In this document: positions 1 to 12,590 of the stretch, in pieces
How positions within the stretch are numbered: the stretch's first letter is position 1
How the letters are laid out: each line of letters opens with the position of its first letter
Source of the DNA: Chionis minor
Taxonomy: Eukaryota; Chordata; Aves; Charadriiformes; Chionididae
NCBI GenBank assembly: GCA_013398295.1
Contig: VZSF01009050.1
Span: 248,001-312,000, forward strand
Reading direction: 5' to 3'
Length of the DNA stretch: 64,000 nt
The notes under the pieces: model-generated
Database searches by the model: none
Told to the model about the DNA's origin: nothing
The model's input: only the letters and a program-made list of their open reading frames with translations
Translations under genes and position numbers: made by a program

Positions 1-3000
1 CATTTTGTTTTACTGGGCGGAGGAAGAGGAGTCTTCACTAAGTGGGATTTCTCTTGTGTGACAATGCAGCCTTGAAAAGCGAGCTGAGCCTCTCTCATCT
101 AAATGGAAAGGATCCCTGAGGTGAAAGCTCCCTTCAAACCAGGTTACTGACATTTACTTAATACCATCTGTAGCAGGATTATCATTAAAGCTGCCCAAAA
201 GCACATTAATCTCTCTGGATCCGTCCAAACGCTGGATTGTAATGGCATTTAATCAGAGAAGGCTTTGATTTCTAAAGACAAGTGCAAACACTGAAATATC
301 TGCCTGTGGAACAGTTACTTATTCATGTGCAAGTGTAGCTGAGGATGAGCATGCAGCTAGGATATTGACAGTGGGAGGGAAGCCTGGAGAGGGGAGTTAT
401 CAAGAAAAGAGCTGGCATGAATTTTGAGGGAAGACCAGGCCATGTCAGGGTTAACAAGGGGGCCACCTGGAAACCAGGCTGTTGCTCTTTTGAGACACGA
501 GCATTTACAGTCCTGGTTAGGAAGATGCATTTGGAATAGGTGGATAGAACAGGGAAGGGAGGAAAACTAGACTGAGGGGCTCTCAGATGTTTTTAGCATA
601 CTGTATGCAGGAGAGGAGCGTGGACTTTTAAAGAAGATGCCAAATGGCACAAATGCTCATTTTGCACCTATTCTGATTTTACCTGATTCATTTAGAGAGA
701 CCTTGTCCATATCCAAATCTTAACATTATCTCTGATCTGCTGCATGGGTCCTACCTGTCCCTCCTTGTGGATGCTCTGCCTGTCTCCGCGGAGGCTGCTG
801 GATCAGCAGGCTATGGGATCTGTGGAGCTTACAGATGCACTCCTGGCATGTGCTGTACTGCCTCCAACTAACCAGCCAGCTCAGGTAGCCAAGTGGAGAG
901 TCCCCCATGATCTCCCTGGCTTGGACTTGAGTCAGGGAAGGAAACGATGTCATGTACTTAGCTCCCTAAGAGCCTAGTCATGAGCCGTGGATGATTCAGA
1001 AGTCAGGAAAGTGTTTCGTCCAGCTGAGAAGTGAAAGCAAACAGCGAAGATACTTAAGATGAGCTACTGTGCGCAATTATTGCCATCTGTCACCCCATCC
1101 TACTGTGGCTTTTTGCTTCCTTCTGTTACTAAATGGGTTCTGCACTGGAACGGTATCTCTCAGCTCGATAAAAAGCCCAGCTACCTTCTCATGGCTGACA
1201 GCTTCGCAACTTGAAATATGTTTTCAATGAGGGATTTACCCTTCTGCCAAAAGTCAGGAGCTGCTGCCTTGTAGCTGCTAAAATTTAACTGGGATTTCCC
1301 AGGGTGGGATCCCTTTGTCAGCGGATGTGTGGAAACATCTCACGTCTCAAGTATTTGTGCTTATAACGCTCAAGTGTTAGATGAAATGGAGCATGGAGAA
1401 GAACACTGTTTCTGGAGAAGATGGTTATTCTTGCTCTTTGCACCTGCTAATTTAGTCTGGGGAGAGGTTTCCTTGCAGATTCTCCTAAATTTCCTATTGT
1501 CTAAAGCTTAATGAAAATTCTCAAGGCACTGGTGAGCAAGAATAGTGACCTCCAGCATTTTCAGCTTCTGAACTGTGCAAAGACACCAGGTAAAAGAGTT
1601 AGATTACACACAAACCTGTTTCTTACTGAAAGTCAGGTCTCAAGCATCAGTGTCAATTGCTTAAGTCTCAGCAAGATGCTTTACCTTAAATCCAAGGAAA
1701 TATGACTCCATTTAAAGCCAAGGGAAGATTATCCTGGTGGCCATTTTGGGTCTGACAGGGATGCAAGAAACAATTAAGTAAACAACAACTGGTCTTTTCT
1801 ACCTGTGTCCTTTTGATAATCTGCAGAAAATTATCAAGTTAGTCCCTCAGTTCCCTGGGCATACGTGTCAGAATATTTCTCCCCACTTAAATGCCGTGGA
1901 AGATGGGGCATTGAGCAGGAAAATAATTTCCTCAGTCCCCAACAGAGAGTATGGGGTATGCCAAGAGTACACTCCAGGAGTCCTAAAAACTATTCCTGTA
2001 TCTTAATAACATCGTGTGTGTCCAGACATCACCTTGCTGTGATGCCAGATTACTGCACAGTGATAGTACTGCAGTACAGAGCACTGTGTTTTGATCCTCA
2101 CAACTGGATCACAGAAGGCAGAGTGTGAAATCAGATCTCTTGTGTGTGACCATCCTAATCCGCTATGGACCAGAGCCATTTCAGAGCAGAGGCACAGAGC
2201 AGGCTCCAAATTGTGGCTATTCTCCATCCGCACCCTTGTTAATTTGACACCAGTTTAATTGGGCAGGATTGCCCTAGCAGGATTAAGCAAACCCTTAGAT
2301 GATGGCTGTAATAACAACAACGAAAGAAAGCAAAAACCAAATACACTCTTCAATCCAATTAACCTTCGATTAAGGTTCCAAAATCAATGCTATTATTTTG
2401 GCCTGAGGAGGTAATATTGAGCCCTGAGAAATGAGCTGCACAACGACCTTTACTTTTAATGAGATCAATAGAAGTTAGTGTCGCCATCTCTTAAAATAAT
2501 TGGCAAATATTACAGCCAAATTAAGGCAAGAGACTAGTATCTGCTCCTGATCTAAAGAGACAGTCACAGATGGAGGTGGGACGGGAAGGGCTGATGCCCT
2601 ATCAGGCAGTTTCATCTGGGACTTCTCAGGGGCAGGCGGTGAGATCAGCTCTACAGGACCATGTCACAGGATTTTTTTCTTTGACTTTCTTCTTCGTGTC
2701 GGTTGGGGGCATGGAGCCAGGACGACTCCAGCTTGCTCACAAAGCCAGGAAAGTGTCAGTGACTTTCCCGGGATAACCCCAGCTGGTTTGTCACATTGCA
2801 GCTACCACTGAACGTGATAGAAGTGCCATCTTTTTTCCATAGGAGTATTCACAGGCTCAAATTTGCACACATTCTATCCTTTCTGAGAGGTTTCTTGCTA
2901 ACTATTGCATATTGGTGTTTGTAAAGATACTGATTTGTGATGGACTTTCCAGTGTTTTGATACCGTCAGGTTACTCTGTCAGCTTGGTGTGCTGATTTGT

Positions 3001-3224
3001 TAAGAGGAGAGTTGCATAGAGGGGTTGGCGTGTGCCCAGGAGTTCGCTACTATGGGGCTGTTTGTGAGGGAATATAATATGGGTTCATCAAATGTAGCTT
3101 CTAGTGGATCATGTGAGGGTAATAGGTTGTTTAGGCTTTCAGAACTGATGGCAGTGACAGTTTGCAGCTGTGTACGTATACAAGAAGAAATATATCACTG
3201 CTTCTACCTATACTACAGCTTGAG

Positions 3225-3815
3225 ATCCTCTGAATTATGTGACAGAAATGCAGTAGATGTACTTGGTAAAATAATTGGTGCACTGGATATGGGTCCGTTA
3301 ACTAGAAAAGGTGGGGATTAGTAGGGAAATTGCAAAGTAGGTAAGAAACTGATAGAGGCAATGGTGGAGAGAAATTACCATAGTGGAGTTCGTGAAGTTT
3401 GCTTTTCAAACTGATCTTATTTAATAAGCTCAGTGATGACCTCGACAGAAACAGAACTGTGTGAAGGAGGTTGTTGATAACACCACATTGGGAGGTTCTG
3501 TCATTGTAGAGGAGGACCAGAGTAGCAATAGCACTTGGTCGCCTTGAGGACTGAAGTGATAGAAAGGGATAAAAATGAGCAGTACCCCATGAAAACCCAT
3601 GCACTTAAAAACTAATAAGAAGAGATTCTTAAATATGCTGGGAGTTTATCAGAGGGAAGTGACATATTAGAATTAACTTTGGGATATTAATCAACTGCAG
3701 GGTATGTGCTTCCAGTGCAGTGTGACTGTGTAAAAGGCAGGTTGACTCCTAGCACACATCAGAAAAAGGAGAGCATCCTGTAGAAATAGGGCAATATTTG
3801 TGCTGTATTTATGCT
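3225..3815 (+). mobile_element. Old CR1 LINE fragment (reverse transcriptase region)
   Basis: This stretch resembles the end of the CR1 ORF2 reverse-transcriptase region. Recognisable pieces in order are GCAGTAGATGTACTTGG, CTGATCTTATTTAATAAGC followed by GTGATGACCTCG, then TTGGGAGGTTCTGTC and GAGGAGGACCAGAGTA, then remnants of the block that begins ATGCATCAG in intact copies. It is heavily mutated with frameshifts and stops, truncated at both ends, and lies in the same orientation as ADCK1. The family is assigned by remembered consensus, and the boundaries are good to a few tens of bases. It resembles old amniote CR1 lineages more than the young avian copies at 27.4 and 37.1 kb. Confidence 0.7.
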
Positions 3816-6050
3816 GATAACTATCTTCCTGGTGAACACATGGGAGTAGTAAATACTGGAGAAGGAAGGAACTAGTTAAACTCTAGAGTTATGTTAACTG
3901 AGGAAATGATTTAAACTGGACATCGTTAAAATTAGTCTGGGATTTAGGGAAAGGCTCTAACCATCTAAAGAGTGAATTTTTGAAACAGCCTCCTAAGTCA
4001 TGCTTATTTCCAGTGAACTTAACCAGTTTATAGAGCAACTACGTGATACTGTACAATAACAATCCTTAATGTCTGCACTGCATTCTTACTTTCTTCTCTA
4101 TTAGTTTGTAACTCACGTAGGATAGTTTGTGACATGTAGCATCATTGCCATATTTAGTACATAAAATGAACTTCATGTGCTTAGTTTGGTGAAGAGTTAC
4201 TCCAAGTCTGGCTGTTATACATGTAATCTGTCACTCCATTGTTTTTGCTGAAGCTGCTGACTCTCCGTTTTGTTGTCTGCAATCTGCTTATTCCTCAGCT
4301 ACGGTTTTTTCAAAATGAAAACATCGGTCTGAAACTGTGCGATTTGCCTGACACAGTGTCATAGTCATGTCATGTAACGTGGCAATGGCAGGTAGCAATT
4401 TGCATTGACTGGTGATGCTACAGGCTCGCGTGGTGACTGTAGTCATCATATTGTGCTGCAGCACAGACAAATTGAACTTCTTTTAGGCAATAATGCACCT
4501 TCTGGCAATAGGCAAGGACATGCCTCTGACCAGAGCTAGAGTCTGGTGTCATCCTGACATATCAAGCTCAGCTCTGCTTGCTGACTAGCATAGGTTTTTT
4601 TTCTTACGTGTTATTCCTAAATTATGCCATTCTTGATTACACCCCCTTCTGCCTAGTTGTATTTCTTGTAGCACATCCAGCGCTACAAGTTCTTCTGCTT
4701 CCTTGCTATTCAAACCTTCTAACGTTGGTAGTCTGCCCCTCTTCTGCCATTCCTTAGCCAACTTCAGAATCTTCAGCTCTTTTAATCTTTTTCCCCAAGT
4801 AAATTCCTCCTCCATCCTGCTCATTTATTTGCTTTCTCTGAACTCACTCTGTGTAGTCTGCATCTCTCTGTTAATGAGGTGTCTGGAAGTGAATGCAGGA
4901 TTCCAAGGGTGATTATTATTTTTTTTTATGATGTGCAGAACAGTGCTGGGGGACCCTTGTAATGATAAGGACCTTATTTTGTTGGATGATAAACAGGGAG
5001 AGAAATGATGAGCTCTCCATGTCATAACAAAATGCCTGTGTGTTTACTTTGGTCTTTGCTTCCGTAAATCACTGCAACCTTTTGTCTAATTTGTGATGCA
5101 CCTTCACCTCGGGGTCTTACCACAGCCTAATTCCTCCCTTCTCTTGAGTAGAGGTTTTCACAGGTTTGGTTTCTCATTTCACCTAACTGCATTCTTCCAA
5201 AGTGAATTCTGTATATGTTATTTATCCAGTGGCCTTCTCAATAAGAGTGGAATAAAGGCCCTTAGTGATGGGGCACACTACTGCAGAATTAATGTGTATA
5301 AAGATTTCATGATTTTTTCCTAAAATTTTTCTCTAGAAACGTGAACTGCTTTTTTCTGAATTATAATGGTAGATCGCAATTCACATATTACACTCTAAGC
5401 CCTAGAAATATAACCTTCCTTTTTTTTTTGTTTATAATTCAACGCTATTGGTGCTTTCTATCTTAATTTAATTTTTATCCTATTTTAGAGCTATGTCAAC
5501 AAACAAAAATTTGCAAAAATAGTTTAGAGGGCAGCACAGCTCCATCTCTTACAGTGGTTGGGTTTTTTTTCCAAAAGACTGTTTATATGCTTATATCATA
5601 AATCCCTGTAACATATCTTCTGTATGCTAACTAAATTATACAGAATGTGTTCTTCTTTCTTAAGGAAGCCATAAAGTCTAGTTTCAATGAATTAACTACT
5701 GCAGATACTCAAGTTTGCATGCTGGGGTAGAGTTAAATATTAGTACAACAGGGAAGGGAGAGAGGATGGGGATCTCACAGTGAAGACTGTCTTGTACCTA
5801 TGACACAGGCTGTGGGTCTGAACAGGGCTGCGACCCCTCTCTTTTCATGGTAAGATGGGAAAATGAATCCCAAGCTGCTTTTGTGTTGCATCGTGGGCTG
5901 CAAGAGGCTGTGACCACAGATCTGTTTAGTAACCTGTCTGCTGACAGTGACTCAGGAGGGGAGACCTTCCTTGCACCTGGAGCCTACAGCCATACCATTA
6001 GATGCTGTTATGAGGGTGGCATGGATAACTTGGTGAGAGGTGGTTTTGTA

Positions 6051-6240
6051 GGATCCTAGGATATTTGAGGTTGGAAGGGACCTCAGGAGGTTGCCTATCA
6101 GCTAAGGTAGGGTCAGCGATGAGGTCAGATCAGCTTACGCAGGGTGTTATCCAGTCAGGTGTTTAAAACCTCCAAGGATGGAGTTTGCACAGCTTCTCTG
6201 GGCAACTTTTTCCACTGCTTGATTTTCCCAACCTGTGCCA
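6051..6240 (-). mobile_element. CR1 LINE 3' end, diverged, antisense to ADCK1
   Basis: On the plus strand this reads as the reverse complement of a CR1 3' end: GAGGTTGGAAGGGACCTCAG, then TCCAGTCAGGTGTTTAAAAC, CTCCAAGGATGGAGTTTGCA and TCTCTGGGCAACTTTTTCCA. It differs at many positions from younger copies and has no clean terminal octamer repeat, so it is an old insertion. It is 5'-truncated, as is usual for CR1. Beyond about 6240 the match becomes unclear. Confidence 0.8.
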
Positions 6241-8121
6241 TTATTACAGACAAGAAGGAGAATCTGCTCTATTTGGAGCAGCCCCATACTCCAGTGCCCC
6301 GAATTAAAAGCTTTCCAGGCTTCAGTCATGACCAACCAACAGGTTTTCAGGACTGCCACTCCTTGTCTGGACCTGTGTTTAATGGGTATGAGGCATCACA
6401 TTGTGCCCCAGATTGTCCCTAAGCCCTCATCTTCAGTAATTCTGTGCTCTTGCAGGTCCCTGGAGGGCAAACAGCTGAGGCAGAGAGGGCAAAACGCAGT
6501 TCGCTCAGTGTGTGCACAGGGTCGTGGTTGATGCTATGATCAGTTAATGATGTCCAAGTCCATTCTTCTTGGTGTGCAGGTCCCGGAGAGGCTGTGTGAA
6601 TGAGTGACTGGCTTAAAACAGACTGTCTGGCACGTCCTTGGACTGTCAGCAAGTGCTGCTCGGCTCTTCTAGGAGGTCACAGCACCTAGTACTTTGGTCC
6701 TATCCAATTTTAGAGCTTGTTGATCTAGGAGACCTATAAGAGTGACTTCATTACTCTGGTGATCTCTGCTGGTGATTCAGAAGGGAAACATCATTCGCCT
6801 CAGTCAGTACTTAGAATAATGCCAGTGTGGCATTAGGGGAGCTGCACTACAGGAGACCGCAGGGCTGTGCTATGCCACCTGTGTGGGTGATTCGGCACGA
6901 GAGCAGCATTCTCCATGATTCAGCAGTGGCTCCAGGTCCCACTTGAGGGAAGGAGGGCTGTCCCACCTGATCCTACAGCTGTCCCTGTTGGTGTGCTGCA
7001 GGAAGGGTTCCCATTCTTTCTCCTCATTTGTAGTTTCTTGGGCACTGTCCATAATGAACGCACTTCTCAGAGGTGGCTGCATTTCAGAGGTGGGTAAAGC
7101 AAGCCCTTCCCTGGCTGTCTGTTTTTCTGCAGGACAAACTGTTGCTAGTATCCCTGTCACCTCTTCTACCACCTCTGCTTGTGGGGACAGCCGCCTGTTT
7201 GCTGCTTACACTGTGTGTCTGGAGACATGCTTGGAATCATTTGTAATGATTGTCTTTTAATTGCTTGTTCAGCACTGCTGCGGAGCACCACGCTGCTCTC
7301 TGATGGCAGGGAGGGCTGGCAGTGGGATGTCAGGGTGAGGCTGCTGTGTTAGTGCATGGTGAGGGATTGATTCCAGGCCTTGGGGATGTTTGCTTGCTCC
7401 TTGGAGGTTTTTAACTTTAATAACATCTCTTGGTGATAAGGAGCAGTGGCATGGAGGGACACATCAGTGACAGGATGATTTAAACAGCCTTTCTGTGCTG
7501 CTGCTTCTTCTTCACAGACATTGCAAATCAGATTAGCATGGGTCTGAGGAAAGGAGGGGGGGAAAGTCAGGGACAGTGTGATGGAAGGAGGGGAGAGGGA
7601 ACCCACGTTCATTCTGGTAAACAGATGGACAGGCTGAGTCTCCTCCCACCCCTTCTCCGCCGGGTCCTGCTGCCATCCATGGATGGAAGTACCCAAGTCT
7701 TCCTCTGAGCGGTCTCTAACCACCCCAGCAGCTCTTTCCATGCCTTCCCTGTGAATGCCTGTCTGCCCCTATTTCTTATCTCTCTTTCCTCCTTATTACC
7801 AGAAACCCCACTCCTATCCACAGGCATTTTCTCTTTTTTATGCTGGGCAAGTGTCCTTAAATAACCGCTGACCCCACAAACACCTTCATGGCTGCCCCCT
7901 ACATGGATCCTTTCCTGGATGCCCTGGGTCACCCTGTGGTAGATGCCAGCAGCCACCCTGTTCATTTGTCAGCGTAAGGAGCTGCAAGAGCTCTGCACAG
8001 GGGCACGGGCACGTACCAGACCCTTGCTCCCTGCAGTGTTGGCATGTGGGCACTGTCTCCCCTCCCCGGCAGGCACCCTGCTGTGGGTGGCAGTGTGTGA
8101 CCATCTTCTGTCTCCTCACAG

Positions 8122-8271
8122 ATCTCTCGCAACCTGGGGAAGCTCTACAGTGAAATGATCTTTGTGAACGGCTTTGTGCACTGTGACCCGCACCCAGGCA
8201 ATGTGCTAGTGAAGAAATGCCCAGCCTCTGGCAAGTCCCACATTATCCTCCTGGACCATGGGCTTTACCAG
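8122..8271 (+). CDS. ADCK1: ADCK1 internal exon with the kinase-like catalytic loop
   Basis: A 50-codon exon in phase 0, flanked by cacag at the acceptor and GTATGT at the donor. It encodes ISRNLGKLYSEMIFVNGFVH and onwards through HCDPHPGN (codons at 8179-8202) to LLDHGLYQ. HxDPHPGN is the catalytic loop of the UbiB/ADCK family of atypical kinase-like proteins. Its Asp and Asn correspond to the catalytic and metal-binding residues, and the Asp of LLDHG (8254-8256) takes the place of the canonical DFG aspartate. All of these are intact, so the active site is not degenerate. ADCK1 is a mitochondrial protein whose substrate is unknown; published work links it to cristae and inner-membrane dynamics. 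The sequence matches vertebrate ADCK1 as I remember it. ADCK2 and ADCK5 are less similar, and COQ8A/B carry different flanking sequence. The next exon follows after a short 253-base intron. Confidence 0.95.
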
Positions 8272-8524
8272 GTATGTAGCTATGTATGGGGGGCTTCCAG
8301 GGCCTTGTGAGGCTGCCTGTGGGCGTCAGGCTGAAAGAGCACACCCAGCTGCAGCCTTGTCCTCCTAAGCCCATATGAATACATTTTCCCTATTACTCCT
8401 GTAACCCTCCAAGGGTATTTCCTGGCTTTGAAATGGGGGATCGGGCACAGCTGGGGGCCAAGGCTTCTCCCCCACAGGTTCCCTGTCCTCTGTGGATTTC
8501 TGGAGGCCATGTCTTCTTCCCCAG

Positions 8525-8722
8525 GTGCTGAGCGACTCATTCCGCATGGACTACTGCCGCCTTTGGCAGGCTCTCATCAAGGCCGACATGAAGAGAGTGC
8601 AGAAGTACAGCCGACGGCTTGGGGCAGGGGATTTGTACCCTCTCTTTGCCTGCATGCTGACTGCCAGATCCTGGGAGTCCGTCAACAGGGGCATTGACCG
8701 ATCGCCAGTCTCAGCCAGAGAG
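8525..8722 (+). CDS. ADCK1: ADCK1 internal exon, C-lobe
   Basis: A 66-codon exon in phase 0, bounded by cttccccag and GTAGGT. It begins VLSDSFRMDYCRLWQALIK and contains LGAGDLYPLFACMLTARSW, a stretch nearly identical to mammalian ADCK1 as remembered, and ends VSARE. It continues directly from the LLDHGLYQ end of the previous exon and forms part of the helical C-lobe of the ADCK fold. No stops or frameshifts are present. The first codons (VLSDSFRMDYC) and the last (DRSPVSARE) differ most from mammalian sequence and the centre is conserved, which suggests normal purifying selection. A 3674-base intron follows. Confidence 0.95.
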
Positions 8723-11700
8723 GTAGGTCCTGTGCGCCCTTCCCTATCATGTGCGCTTCCTTCTCCTCAAGCACCTTCCTTTGTTGTGACCTCTTGCACC
8801 ACTGATATCTCAGTGATGCTGGGCAACCCCTGGCAGCTCTGTAGCAAATTCCGCACTGATGGCTGAGGTAGTAAAAGCCGGGACTCCTTCTGCAATGTGT
8901 TTTATAGTGGCTGAACTTCATTTCCCAGTTTCACTTGTCACAGGCTGCTTAAATTTTGTATAATATTTTGATGGTTAAGCGTTCACCAGTTCTGGCAGGG
9001 GAAACATTTGTAGATCAGCCTTTTCTTAAAAAAGTGTTGAATGCAGCTGTGCAGGGAACCATCAAGGAGGATAGGTTAAGGTAGAGGAGACATAAAGGCT
9101 TAGTGGGAAGACATGAGAAGGATAATGCATTATCACTATTCATGTAAATGACTATCAGCACTGATACAAACTCCTAAAAACCCTTGGAAATTACCTCCCA
9201 ATCAGAAACCCTATTAACTTGGAGTCAAGGTTGCTTAACTGCAGATCCTGTCAACTCAATCACTACAAATCTAGGAAATTGCCACTTACGTTCTTCACCC
9301 TTTCCTATCCACACATGCTGGGATCCTTCTCATGCCTCCTCACACTCCTGACACGCACACACTGCCTGAAGAATAGTAGCAGCCCCTGCCAACTGTGCTG
9401 TTGTTAGAGGTGAGCATATAGTGATGTGATTTCAGCCAATGGACTAGTGTCTGTAGGTAGAAACGTGTTTTATCCTATGGTTTGTTTTTATCTGCATGCA
9501 TTTGTAATAGAGAGGATGAAATTCATTTAAGTAGTGTTATAATATTGTCCTGAGAAATTGTCTTCTGGAAATTCCTTTGGGATGGCATTTCATTGTGATG
9601 GATGTGGCAGAATTTGCTGCACTGGCTTGCCATTATCCATAGCAATGAGTAGGTCAGAAACCTTGGGTATTGGATCCCCCCACCCAGTAATTTGATTGCT
9701 TCCTACCTGAGTTAATTTTCTGCATATCAGAAAGTGACTGTCTAGCAGATCTGTACTTGATCTGGTAGCTCCAGAAGAAAATTCAGAGGCACCAAAGTGA
9801 ATCAACACAGAGCTGGCTCCAATACTACAAGGCCAGTGTTGAATCTGAGCTAATAAGCAATGTTTATCCTGAACTGGCTTGTGAAGGTTATGCCAGAAGT
9901 GTAACTGCAGCCGCATGGTGGGCTAATGAACTTTGTCATTGAGTTGAAATGCATGTATGGAGCCAGCTCTGTTGTCGTTGCCTACATGACACAATTAATG
10001 CTGAAACTGGATAATCCTGCAGCAGATAATGGGGAGCTGAGCAGATTTGCTGTGGCATTAGGAAATGAGATGCTGCTTGCCCTTAGTTTAGAGGTGAATT
10101 TAAAAGATTGTATCAGCAGCAAGAGCCAAGCGCTACTTAGGCAGGTACCATCGGCACACAGCTCCAGACCTGAGAGTAGCCTGTGAGACAAGGAAGCAAA
10201 CCTCCCGAAACAAAATTTTATTTGTAGTGCTGTGTCCTGTCTGGGGCACTGCCTCTCGAGAAAGGTTTGATGAAACTGGGACAAGTCCAGTAGGAAGCTA
10301 CAAGGACTACTGGTCAAGCAGATGCAACCCAGGAGGTAAGTCTGAGTAAGTTAGGGCAAAAAAAGTCCAGGAAAGCATGGGTTGAGAAGAGTTAGAGTAG
10401 TGATGTTCAAATCTGTTAAAGACTGCTGCAAACAGGACAAGAAGTAGTGGGTTTAAATTCAGCTAAGGAGTTTTGGGTTAACCAGGAGAAAAGCTGTACC
10501 TAAGGGCAAGGCCAGTGAAATGCTGGTGCAGGTGGTCTGTCTGGGGAGGCTTTCAGTCACATCACTGGAGAGTTTTAGGAGGAGGCTGGGCAAATGTGTA
10601 AGGACTGCCACAGGTGTAGTTGTTCCTGCCTTAAGCCAAGGCCAGGCAGCTGACCACTCAGGGTGGCTGCTAGCCTCATCTCATCTGATGTTATGATTAT
10701 GTTTGCTGCATCTGGCAGCAGCCTCAGCGACTGCAGCCAAAGGGTTTTTCTCAGGTCCTGTGGCATAGCTCATTTCTTCCTCTGCGCGCAGGCTTCGCCC
10801 TTGAAAGAAAATGACAGTTCTGATGACAGATCATGTGGTTGTTTTGTGATGTGCACAAGCAGCTGGAGTTAAAAATAAAAAGAAAAGAAATAGAAAAGAA
10901 AACCTATGTGTGGAAAATAAAGTACGCTCTGCAGTGATGCTGGCTAGGATAAGGGATAAAAGGTAATAAGGGAGGAATTTTCTGCCAACAAATAATGGAA
11001 CAAAACATTTAATGTTTAGGAGAGCTAAGTGCCTTCTTGCTGAAGCTGTGTGTATTTGGTCAGTGATGGAGGCAGGACACAAAGATTTATTTGTCAGCAG
11101 CAAAGCACCCATAGTGGTGTGTGAGCTGTATACATCTCTGACCATCACAACCTGCACAATTGATTTGTGCAGGTCTGTTCCTTTATAATAAGTCTGAAGT
11201 TCACGAAGAGTTGATTGTGAGATCCCATATTGTGAAATAAAGGCCGCCTGTCCCTCATTCCAGAGGAGAGAAGGTTTTAGAGCTGTCTTTTCCCTTTCCC
11301 ACAAAGGAGCCTTCCTCCTGTAAGAACTGATTTACTGCCCTCTGCGTGTGTCCTGCTGGATTCTTGAGATTTCAGATGTTTCAGGGACTTCTGTTTGGAT
11401 TTTCTGGTTCATGTCATGGCCTCTGTAGGCAGAGGCAGGGACATGGTATGCATATGGGATCAACTCCACACGGCACTGCGCTACATTTACTGAGATGGTG
11501 GTGGAACTCTCAGATCTAAGAAGAGGCAGAAGAGTGGAGGCTGGCTGTCTTGCATGCTATGGTGGCTCATGTTTGGAGGGGAGCCTATCTTAAGTGGCTC
11601 GGGCTGTGGCTCATCAGTTATCACTGGGATCTTAATGTGGGCAGTGTATTTGTTGGAACCTGGGGATCTGAGGAACATGAAGGATCACCCTGTGTCTGCC

Positions 11701-12396
11701 TTGGTCTTACACTCTTTCCTTAAACATCTGCTACTGGCTGCTGCCAGACAGGATATGGGTCTAGACAGAGCCTTAATCGGGCAGGTGACAGTTTTTGATC
11801 TTTTGGGTTCACATGACGCTTAACTGCGTAATGCTTTCTCACTCTGCTGGGTTGTGTTGAGGTCAGAGGACTAAACTAGGCCTTGGAAACAGCTTCATCA
11901 GTTTAGCATAAAGCTGTCAGTGGCATGGGACAGCAAGACAAGGAGCAGCCTGGCTGTCCTTGCAGGATGCTTCCACCTTCCTGAGCAGTCCTCTGCTACC
12001 TGCAGCTCTGCCCACTTTGGGGCTGGTGAGGTGAAGCTCAGAAGGCTGCAAAGGCAGTAATGAGACATGGTTGCTGTGGGCTGCCTGGGGCCAAGAACTG
12101 AGATAGCAGCGAGTGCCCTGTTCTCCTGAGAGGCTATTAATCCTGCCACTGAGGGGACAGGGCCTTATCTCACTGGGGGGGCAAGTGGGATATATCAAGA
12201 GTGACCTGTGACTCTGTCTTGGGACAGCCAGGTGTCAGCAGGAAAGCAGGATAAAGAGCTCTTTAGCTTCTGGCCTAGAGTCGTGGTCTGGAAAAACAGT
12301 CTCCTCCTGCCAAATCTCAGCAGCATCTAGACCTGAGTTTCCATTCACTCTCGGCTTCTCTCTCCTTTCTCTGTGACGTGACCCGGCTGGCTGCAG
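8723..12396 (+). other. ADCK1: ADCK1 intron (3.7 kb)
   Basis: Runs from the donor GTAGGT at 8723 to the acceptor ggctgcag ending at 12396. It contains one recognisable interspersed repeat, an old sense CR1 3' fragment at about 10225-10665. The rest is unique-looking sequence in which I see no exon, RNA gene or strong regulatory motif. Open frames of 80-157 codons occur on both strands but carry no recognisable domain and are best read as chance. Confidence 0.85.
10225..10665 (+). mobile_element. Old CR1 LINE 3' fragment
   Basis: This matches the CR1 3' region in sense orientation, with heavy divergence: TGTCCTGTCTGGGGCACTGC (intact copies read close to tgtccagttctgggc), CAAGTCCAGTAGGAAGCTAC, the GGGTTTAAATTCAGCTAAGG region, and GAGAGTTTTAGGAGGAGGCT followed by GGGCAAATG, then a decayed end near GTTCCTGCCTTAAG. 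It has no terminal octamer repeats. The pattern fits an old amniote-type CR1 rather than a recent avian subfamily. Borders are approximate. Confidence 0.7.
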
Positions 12397-12590
12397 GACG
12401 TGGAGATCCGGTCCAATGCTGCTGCTTACCTGCCCCAGATCACTCAGCTCCTCAACAATGTTCCCCGCCAGATGCTGCTGCTGCTGAAGACCAATGACTT
12501 GTTACGGGGGATTGAGTCAGCTCTCCACACGCGCGCCAGTGCCAGCTCCTTCCTCAACATGTCTCGCTGCTGCATCAGAGCCGTTTCCAC
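12397..12590 (+). CDS. ADCK1: ADCK1 penultimate exon
   Basis: A 194-base exon (64 codons plus two bases), acceptor ggctgcag, donor GTGAGT. It encodes DVEIRSNAAAYLPQITQLLN, then VPRQMLLLLKTNDLLRGIE, then ASASSFLNMSRCCIRAVS. The segment MLLxLKTNDLLRGIE followed by ASASSFLNMSRCCIRA is a close match to vertebrate ADCK1. The split final codon (AC|G, Thr) joins exactly to the single base at the start of the next exon, confirming the splice phase. It contributes to the C-terminal helical part of the protein. CTG repeats within the Leu run at 12474-12486 are short and probably of no consequence. Confidence 0.95.

Larger units (their letters stand above)
1..8121 (+). other. ADCK1: ADCK1 intron, 5' part outside the window
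   Basis: Noncoding sequence before the first visible ADCK1 exon. It ends in a normal acceptor (pyrimidine-rich tctcctcacag at 8111-8121). I looked for the preceding exon, which in the family encodes the segment ending in a glutamate just before the ISR..LGK stretch, and did not find it, so this intron is at least 8.1 kb and the N-terminal half of the gene is upstream. Contents: an old sense CR1 fragment near 3225-3815, an old antisense CR1 fragment at 6051-6240, and an AT-rich block at about 2240-2560 with many TAAT cores. The short open frames here have no recognisable domains. The intron assignment is inferred from the downstream exons. Confidence 0.8.

Noticed and set aside
4585..4824. Minus-strand, charged 79-codon frame (MSRMEEEFTWGKRLKELKIL...)
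   Set aside because: It looks coiled-coil-like but lies in an ADCK1 intron, has no match I recognise, and is preceded in frame by a stop. Probably chance, or an unidentifiable repeat relic.
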